Origin: JBNJGT01 sp051819765
Lineage (GTDB): Archaea > Nanobdellota > Nanobdellia > Woesearchaeales > JACJVW01
Assembly: GCA_051819765.1 (NCBI GenBank)
Contig: JBNJGT010000031.1
Location: forward strand, 1-19,519
Length of the DNA stretch: 19,519 bases
Reading direction: 5' to 3'
Under the pieces are notes generated by a model. The model did no database searches and was not told the origin of the DNA. It saw only the letters and a program-made list of their open reading frames with translations. The first letter of the stretch is position 1. Every line of letters starts with the position of its first letter. Positions 14,902 through 19,519 of the stretch are shown one piece after another. The translations under genes were made by a program, and so were the position numbers.

Positions 14902-15160
14902 ATGCTCGCAGATATAGTGATTCCAATGCTTGCTGTGGAAGTTGCAGAACTGGGTGATAAGACCCAGATCGCTTCAGGCCCGCAACACGGTATGAACCCT
15001 GGTGTTTTTAAGAGTCATGACAGCGTTAACAGCTGTGAGTCTGATGGCTGTTTTCTTAGGAAAGTGGGTCACAGAAAGGGTCAACAGAAAACCGATGTCA
15101 ATCATCGCAGCAGTGGTTTTCTCGGGAATCGGACTATGGAGCCTGCAGGATCAGCGATAA
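14902..15160 (+). pseudogene. UPF0016 (GDT1/TMEM165) family protein, frameshifted
   Basis: The first frame gives MLADIVIPMLAVEVAELGDKTQIA, cut here to its signature VAELGDKTQIA, which is the E-x-G-D-K-T motif of UPF0016 cation transporters. The second frame carries ATRYEPW, and the third gives VMTALTAVSLMAVFLGKW and then PMSIIAAVVFSGIGLWSL, the other membrane segments. Both shifts are repaired by adding one base each, giving about 86 residues, the size of a single-repeat UPF0016 protein. Homologues export Mn or Ca. The uninterrupted 14902-15168 frame loses the membrane segments and is not the real product. The gene is either inactive or contains sequencing deletions. It converges on the gene at 15165. 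Confidence 0.6.
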
Positions 15161-15164
15161 TCCA

Positions 15165-15605
15165 CTAGAGCAGGCTGTAGAGGCGTCCGGCGGTATAGCC
15201 GATGACGGTCTCGCATGCAATCTTTGTGCCGACGGAGGCGGTCGCTTTGAGGTATAGGGGATTCTGGGATTTGAGGAGGTCAACCACATCTTCTGCATCC
15301 TCTTGAAGGCGCTCTTGCATGTGCACGGGTAATTCCTTGAAAGGAATCTTCTTGCCATCCTTCTCGAGAACTGAGCGCTCCAAATTCTCAGGGAGCGTCT
15401 TTTGCATATACCCACCGAGCAGATTTGTGGCAAAGATAGTGAGAGGGGTGATTGCTACGGCAAAAGCTGTGGGACCGTATTTGGCTGCGTACTCGATTGT
15501 GTCACCTGTCTCGATCCCTTTGCCCTCACAGTAGCCGATGTAGAAGCCTGCCGCAAGGGTTCCGATGTCATACAAGGGCCTAGTGCCGATATCAATGAAT
15601 CCCAT
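15165..15605 (-). CDS. Small membrane protein of unknown function
   Basis: A 146-residue protein with a likely membrane segment at about 43-68 (TAFAVAITPLTIFATNLLGG), weaker hydrophobic stretches near 8-25 and at the C-terminus, and a charged middle (EDAEDVVDLLKSQ). No recognised family. A TATA box 26 nt before the ATG supports the start. It stands alone between the broken UPF0016 gene and the end of the glutamate dehydrogenase gene. Confidence 0.6.
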   Translation of the reverse strand: MGFIDIGTRPLYDIGTLAAGFYIGYCEGKGIETGDTIEYAAKYGPTAFAVAITPLTIFATNLLGGYMQKTLPENLERSVLEKDGKKIPFKELPVHMQERLQEDAEDVVDLLKSQNPLYLKATASVGTKIACETVIGYTAGRLYSLL

Positions 15606-15627
15606 CAGGGAAGGATAATAAGGAGAG

Positions 15628-15635
15628 ATATAAAT
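15628..15635 (-). promoter_or_regulatory. TATA box of the small membrane protein gene
   Basis: The element atttatat (minus strand) is centred 26 nt before the ATG at 15605. Confidence 0.5.
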
Positions 15636-15656
15636 ATGTTGGGAAAAATCGGCATG

Positions 15657-16892
15657 TCAGGTGCTCAGCCTTCCACGCAAGGTTTCAGCCTGCGCGATCC
15701 TTTGCAGAGCCAGCACATAGGCCGCCATCCTCAGGTCAATATCCTTCTCCCTTGCTATGTGATGTGCTTCCTCGAAGGCTCTTTTCATCATAGAATACAG
15801 TCTCTTGTTTATGTATTCTTCAGACCACATATCCCCTGACAGGTTCTGTACCCATTCGAAATAGGATACTGTAACGCCCCCGGCATTCGCAAGAATATCC
15901 GGGAGCACAATCACATCTCTTTGCAGCAGTAGCTGTTCTGCCTCCTTTGTTACTGGGCCATTCGCCAATTCAAGGACCAGGCTTGCCTTGATGCCTGGGG
16001 CATTCTGTTTTGTCACTGTACCTGCAAGTGCCGCAAGCACAAGCACATCTGCAGGAGTACTGAGTAGATCTTCCTGGGTTATCGGGCTTGCTTCCGCGAA
16101 CCCATCCACAGAGCCGGTCTTATGTTTGTGGTCTATCAATCCCTTCACATCAAGACCTGCTGCCCTATACACTGCTGACTTGCTGTCGCTTACCGCGATA
16201 ATACGATGGCCTTCATTCTCAAGTATGGCTGCCATGTGCTGCCCTGCATTGCCGAATCCCTGGATAACCACGTCCACCCCTGTCTGTCGCATGCCATACT
16301 GGCTAATCGCCAGATTGAGTATATGAAATCCTCCCAGAGATGTCGCATGGGATCGTACCTGGCTCCCGCCCACCAGGAGAGGTTTTCCTGTTATCACTCC
16401 AGTTATGTGCTCGCCCTGTATCCTACTGTACTCATCCATCATCCAGGCCATGATCTCTGGATTGGTTCCCACATCAGGTGCAGGGATGTCTCTGCGGGGA
16501 CCCAGATTCCTGTGAAGGCTACGAATATATTCTCTTGCTATCCACTGAAGTCTTTTGCGGGATAGATTCCTGGGGTCAATGGCAAGAGAGCCCTTGGCTC
16601 CACCGTAAGGGAGGCCCATGAGCCCATTCTTTATCGTCATCCAGAAGGCAAGGGCCTTTGTCTCCTCGAGATCAGATTGCGGATGGAAGCGTATCCCCCC
16701 TTTTGTCGGACCGAGGGCATCATTATACTGGACCCGAAAGCCCTTTATCATCTGTATAGTGCCCCCTGCTTTGAAAGGGATACTTATTTCAATCGATTGC
16801 TTTGGTTCTTCAAGGAAACGAATTATGTCGGTCGAATCCAGGTATTGAGCGACTGCATGCAGGTTCTGCATCGCATCTTGATAAGGGTTCAT
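15657..16892 (-). CDS. gdhA: Glutamate dehydrogenase
   Basis: A 411-residue enzyme converting glutamate and 2-oxoglutarate plus ammonia with NAD(P). Motifs: GPTKGGIRFHP (K64), MTIKNGLMGLPYGGAKGS (K88 and catalytic K100), PAPDVGT (D140), and the Rossmann GFGNAG at 212-217 followed by AVSDSKSAVY. Length fits the hexameric archaeal/bacterial family. The stretch VGGSQVRSHATSLGG (174-188) departs from the usual GGSxGRxxATGRG, so nucleotide-site details may differ. The start at 16892 (MNPYQDAM) is chosen because GAGGTG lies six bases upstream and family proteins begin this way; ATG 16898 and 16916 are alternatives, the last overlapping the upstream gene. No promoter of its own is seen, so it is likely co-transcribed with the reductase fusion. 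Confidence 0.93.
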   Translation of the reverse strand: MNPYQDAMQNLHAVAQYLDSTDIIRFLEEPKQSIEISIPFKAGGTIQMIKGFRVQYNDALGPTKGGIRFHPQSDLEETKALAFWMTIKNGLMGLPYGGAKGSLAIDPRNLSRKRLQWIAREYIRSLHRNLGPRRDIPAPDVGTNPEIMAWMMDEYSRIQGEHITGVITGKPLLVGGSQVRSHATSLGGFHILNLAISQYGMRQTGVDVVIQGFGNAGQHMAAILENEGHRIIAVSDSKSAVYRAAGLDVKGLIDHKHKTGSVDGFAEASPITQEDLLSTPADVLVLAALAGTVTKQNAPGIKASLVLELANGPVTKEAEQLLLQRDVIVLPDILANAGGVTVSYFEWVQNLSGDMWSEEYINKRLYSMMKRAFEEAHHIAREKDIDLRMAAYVLALQRIAQAETLRGRLST

Positions 16893-16902
16893 GTTCATCA
16901 CC

Positions 16903-18273
16903 TCAAAATCCTTCATGGCTGATATTCTTGGTATCTATTCCTTTGTCCTTTAGTATATGGATCACATCTTCAATCAGGCCAGGCATTCCACACACAAAAT
17001 AATGGGCCTGATCCAGTTCCATCTCCCTGAGATGTTTTGTCAGCCTTCCATGCAAGAAGGAGTCATCCTTCTCTCTTGTCAATGTGACAATATAGCGCAT
17101 GCCTCTTTGCTCCAGTTCCTTGAGCTCCTCGTAATAGAAGAGACTCTTCCTATCCCTTGCGCTGTGGACAAGCGTGACTTCTTTTCCTTCATCAAGGGCT
17201 TTGCGTGCCAGGGAAAGGAAGGGTGTGATACCTATCCCTGCAGCAATCAGGAAGACCTTTGGATTCTCCGGGAGGGTGAAATCACCATAGGGACCTTCCA
17301 AGGCAAGCCTTTGTCCGGCCGTCAATCCTGCAATGTGTTTCGAGGCGAATCCCCCTTTGACCGGCTTGATCGCGATGCGGAGCAGATCATTCTCATAATC
17401 AATCACGGAAAATGCCCGGTAGACCAGCGGTTCACGGCTGACCCTTACGAGTATGTACTGGCCGGGTTTCCATTCCAGGGGTTTGTCTGGACGCAGGACG
17501 AGCTCAGTAATCTTCTCTGTGGAATTCACCTTCTCAACTGTCGCATAGCTCCTTTTGTTATGGGTCTTAACCGTTTGTTTGTAGCTTCCATACTCCAATG
17601 CACCGGTAGGGCATTTTTGTATGCATAATCCGCACTTGATGCAATCAAGGTGCTTGACACTGCCTGAAGCCAGCGCATCCCTGAAGGGCTCAAGATGCAT
17701 GGGGCAGACCCGTGAACAGGTCGCGCACTTGATACAGGCTTCCTCTTTTATGTTGATGCCTTTGCCTTTACTCCTGAAACTGTGGATAAAAGACTGCAAG
17801 GTGCCCATTGGACAGAAGATACACCAACTTCTTGGGGAGTAGAGTGTTGCCAGGACAAAACCTATAATCGTTGTGAAGAGGCAGACGGTGACAAATATGA
17901 AGCCCAGTTGCGCCACCGGGTCCTGGCTTGCCATTACCCGCGACAACCGCCATCCAAATAGCATGAAAAAAAATATGAGAAAAGAAACCCTGAACAGGTT
18001 TGAACGGAAGAAGGGAGGCACATCCTTTACCCGGAATATCCGCTTGACGATGATATCAAAGAAACTCCCTCGGGGGCAAATGTTCCCGCACCAGTATCTT
18101 CCCCTGTAGAATGACAGGATCAGTAGTGTGGCCATCATAACTGGGACAATATAGCCCAGGTATGGATAGAACAGACCGCCCAGGGAGATGACCCAGAGAA
18201 GGATCCAAAGACCGTAACGCAGGGGGTTCTCGGGATATTCCTTGATATAAAATCTCTTCCAGTTCAAGACCAT
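16903..18273 (-). CDS. Membrane polyferredoxin fused to ferredoxin-NAD(P) reductase domain
   Basis: A 456-residue fusion. Residues 1-160 are NapH/NosR-like: about four membrane segments (20-38, 41-56, 93-108, 122-144) with two Cys-Pro motifs, WCGNICPRG (C62, C66) and WCIFCPMG (C151, C154). Residues 180-221 hold two 4Fe-4S ferredoxin motifs, CIKCATCSRVCP and CIKCGLCIQKCP. Residues about 243-456 are an FNR-type module: VYRAFSV flavin site, GPYGDF, AAGIGITPFLS for NAD(P), FVCGMPGLIEDV, and a C-terminal HEGF. Inferred role: electron transfer between NAD(P)H and a membrane or ferredoxin partner through Fe-S clusters. It precedes glutamate dehydrogenase, whose coding region abuts or overlaps its end, so they likely share nucleotide cofactors. 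A TATA box lies 27 nt before the ATG. Confidence 0.85.
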   Translation of the reverse strand: MVLNWKRFYIKEYPENPLRYGLWILLWVISLGGLFYPYLGYIVPVMMATLLILSFYRGRYWCGNICPRGSFFDIIVKRIFRVKDVPPFFRSNLFRVSFLIFFFMLFGWRLSRVMASQDPVAQLGFIFVTVCLFTTIIGFVLATLYSPRSWCIFCPMGTLQSFIHSFRSKGKGINIKEEACIKCATCSRVCPMHLEPFRDALASGSVKHLDCIKCGLCIQKCPTGALEYGSYKQTVKTHNKRSYATVEKVNSTEKITELVLRPDKPLEWKPGQYILVRVSREPLVYRAFSVIDYENDLLRIAIKPVKGGFASKHIAGLTAGQRLALEGPYGDFTLPENPKVFLIAAGIGITPFLSLARKALDEGKEVTLVHSARDRKSLFYYEELKELEQRGMRYIVTLTREKDDSFLHGRLTKHLREMELDQAHYFVCGMPGLIEDVIHILKDKGIDTKNISHEGF

Positions 18274-18294
18274 GAAGAGAAAAAACCAGGAGTT

Positions 18295-18304
18295 GATTTA
18301 AATA
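18295..18304 (-). promoter_or_regulatory. TATA box of the reductase fusion-gdhA operon
   Basis: The element tatttaaatc (minus strand) is centred 27 nt before the ATG at 18273. It is the only promoter seen for the two-gene operon. Confidence 0.55.
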
Positions 18305-18390
18305 AGCATCGGAGTGCTGAAATTATGGACCGCAAAAAATCATTACTCTTTTTGCAGGGGTCGTTGATTGGGTATGAAAAGGAGAGATAG

Positions 18391-18930
18391 TCAGAATCGC
18401 CGTTTCCTGGGTTGGATCAGGCTTTCCTTCAATTTCTGGGTGTCCTCCTGTTTGAGATATTCAAACAATGGATTACCGCACAAGTGCCTGAAATACGCAC
18501 TTTCAAAATCCATCAATGTGCCGCTCCCTCCCTCAGGTGAAATGATGATATTCTCAAGGTCCGGTTCTACCCCTGCAATGCCCTTTTCGTGCAACGTGTT
18601 GATCGTCTCGCCCAATTCTTGATGGATCTTATACTTGGAGAACGCCCGGCATTCCCTTAAAACCTGCCCAGGGACGTATTCCTTAAGCAATGCAACATAC
18701 TCTCCCCACTCGAACCAATCCTTGAAATGGCTGACATGCGGTACATCAGGCACCTGCAGGAGCACATCGCGTTCCCGGAATAATTCATCACGGTACGGCC
18801 CTTTGCTGGCAGCCTTCAGGATGTAGCGGTCACCTCCTATGGCAACTTCATAAGTTGGTTTTGCACTGCGTCTGGGTCCACCATCACGGATGAGTTCCAG
18901 GTCTGGATTGAAGTATTTGAGATATATCAT
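18391..18930 (-). CDS. Small protein-kinase-like protein
   Basis: A 179-residue protein with a minimal kinase fold like Bud32/RIO-type archaeal kinases. RYILKAASKG gives the ATP lysine (K39), E53 is the likely helix-C glutamate, LLKEYVPG is the hinge, GVEPDLENIII holds the catalytic D124 and N127, and LMDFESA supplies metal-binding D141 in a DFE in place of DFG. The glycine-rich loop is poorly defined. It may be active or a pseudokinase. The start at 18930 gives an ATGA overlap with the upstream C39-like gene, so the two are translationally coupled and likely act together. A longer start at 18942 exists but lacks support. It is too short for a typical eukaryote-like kinase and has no extra domains. 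Bud32 itself would normally have a more basic C-terminal tail and different surroundings. Confidence 0.7.
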   Translation of the reverse strand: MIYLKYFNPDLELIRDGGPRRSAKPTYEVAIGGDRYILKAASKGPYRDELFRERDVLLQVPDVPHVSHFKDWFEWGEYVALLKEYVPGQVLRECRAFSKYKIHQELGETINTLHEKGIAGVEPDLENIIISPEGGSGTLMDFESAYFRHLCGNPLFEYLKQEDTQKLKESLIQPRKRRF

Positions 18931-19475
18931 CTGATCACCCAAGAACCACCTAACGGACTTTCGCCGTCATAGTGCACTTCAGTGGCTTTCCTGAGCTTAG
19001 CCGAGGAGACTGTCTTTCGCTTGCGCCCCACCTGGGGGTCAACCAGGGTGATAGTATCCCCCTCAATTGATTCGATGAGTGAGGCATGACCTGCTGAGGG
19101 CTCTCCATATAATGCATGATAGTTGAATGCAGTAAGCCGGTCATTTCCCTGGGAGAGATGGTGGGTTATGAATGTTCGCAAATCTTCAAGGTCTTTTATC
19201 TCGTAGAATTCGGAACTCAAGGGGATACTACGTTTCCTGAAAAAACTATTGAGGCTGTATCGCTCCAGATTGATGCGGGTGCCCCAGCCTGCTGGTGGCT
19301 CTTCTCCTTTGGGAACGTTTGCAAAGTTTTCTGCTTCCTCAGGCGGCACGATGAGGCCAAGGTCGATTCCGATCTCCTCCTGCTCCAGAAGCGGGATGCC
19401 CCGGCGAGACAGGATCATCTGCAAGCAGGTCGGGAGGCAGCAATACCGTTGCTGTGTCATGGCGATGTATTTCAT
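18927..19475 (-). CDS. C39-like cysteine peptidase domain protein
   Basis: A 182-residue soluble protein resembling the peptidase C39 domain. QQRYCCLPTCLQMIL near the start gives the oxyanion glutamine (Q9) and nucleophile C13 in a C-x-P setting. AGHASLIESIEGDTITLVDPQ supplies H130 and D146, the usual His and Asp spacing. C39 domains cut double-glycine leaders in peptide export, but there is no ABC transporter fused or nearby, so this stand-alone form may process another substrate or serve as a cysteine-hydrolase toxin-like enzyme. No signal peptide is present. A TATA box lies 27 nt before the ATG. The stop overlaps the start of the kinase gene by ATGA. Alternatively the cysteine could be catalytic in a transglutaminase-like way; C39 is the better fit. 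Confidence 0.75.
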   Translation of the reverse strand: MKYIAMTQQRYCCLPTCLQMILSRRGIPLLEQEEIGIDLGLIVPPEEAENFANVPKGEEPPAGWGTRINLERYSLNSFFRKRSIPLSSEFYEIKDLEDLRTFITHHLSQGNDRLTAFNYHALYGEPSAGHASLIESIEGDTITLVDPQVGRKRKTVSSAKLRKATEVHYDGESPLGGSWVIR

Positions 19476-19497
19476 GTACAGCAGAAACCGTGTAGCG

Positions 19498-19505
19498 TTT
19501 AAAAA
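19498..19505 (-). promoter_or_regulatory. TATA box of the C39-kinase operon
   Basis: The element tttttaaa (minus strand) is centred about 26 nt before the ATG at 19475. Confidence 0.5.
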
Positions 19506-19519
19506 TCCTGTGTCCAGTA

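Noticed and set aside
14601..14903. Minus-strand frame of 100 codons
   Set aside because: It overlaps the end of the receiver-like gene, has many cysteines and aromatic residues, and shows no motif or promoter.
14902..15168. Uninterrupted 88-codon frame as an intact protein
   Set aside because: Only the first 24 residues are family-like; the membrane segments occur in other frames.
15402..15839. Plus-strand frame of 145 codons
   Set aside because: It spans two minus-strand coding regions and the promoter between them, and has no family-like motif.
16957..17628. Plus-strand frame of 223 codons
   Set aside because: It is the antisense shadow of the reductase fusion, whose motifs are unmistakable on the other strand.

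Overview
The window looks like chromosomal DNA of an archaeon, most likely a DPANN lineage such as Woesearchaeota (lineage is inference). The reasons are seen in the sequence. Most genes have an AT-rich TATA box centred about 26-28 nt upstream of the start codon, which implies leaderless transcription. There is a serine tRNA with an archaeal-type intron after position 37. Protein families fit too: a TrmB-type regulator, a Dpo4-like DNA polymerase with a PIP-like tail, and archaeal-type glutamate dehydrogenase. A few genes look bacterial in origin (a lipobox lipoprotein, a decayed HD-GYP protein).

Layout. 1-2000: a small HNH-type protein with two membrane segments, then a minus-strand pair of unrecognised genes, the second frameshifted. 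2000-6000: a membrane protein, DNA polymerase IV, an S-adenosylmethionine-decarboxylase-like protein with a C-terminal zinc-finger-like tail, and a long DHH phosphoesterase. 6000-7380: a lipoprotein, then tRNA-Ser(GGA) with a 31-nt intron preceded by tandem repeats that copy its own 5' part, an IS200/IS605-like hairpin, and a wrecked HD-GYP gene. 7380-10300: a MYG1-family DHH protein and, on the other strand, a secreted transglutaminase-like/Cys-rich/MORN protein with a small membrane-anchored partner. 10300-15200: a decay-rich stretch with a gene relic, a frameshifted methyltransferase, an SGNH hydrolase, a TrmB regulator, a Shine-Dalgarno-led pair (unknown protein plus receiver-like protein) and a broken UPF0016 gene. 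15200-19519, all minus strand: a small membrane protein, an operon of a polyferredoxin-FNR fusion with glutamate dehydrogenase, and an operon of a C39-like cysteine peptidase with a mini protein kinase.

How the genes fit together. The reductase fusion and glutamate dehydrogenase overlap and probably link the NAD(P)H pool to membrane or ferredoxin electron flow. The two DHH proteins and polymerase IV belong to nucleic acid turnover and damage tolerance. The peptidase-kinase pair and the secreted MORN pair have no obvious described counterpart and are the best candidates for new systems. Most of the apparent frameshifts can be repaired by restoring one missing base, several of them in short homopolymers, so sequencing deletions must be excluded before these genes are called pseudogenes.
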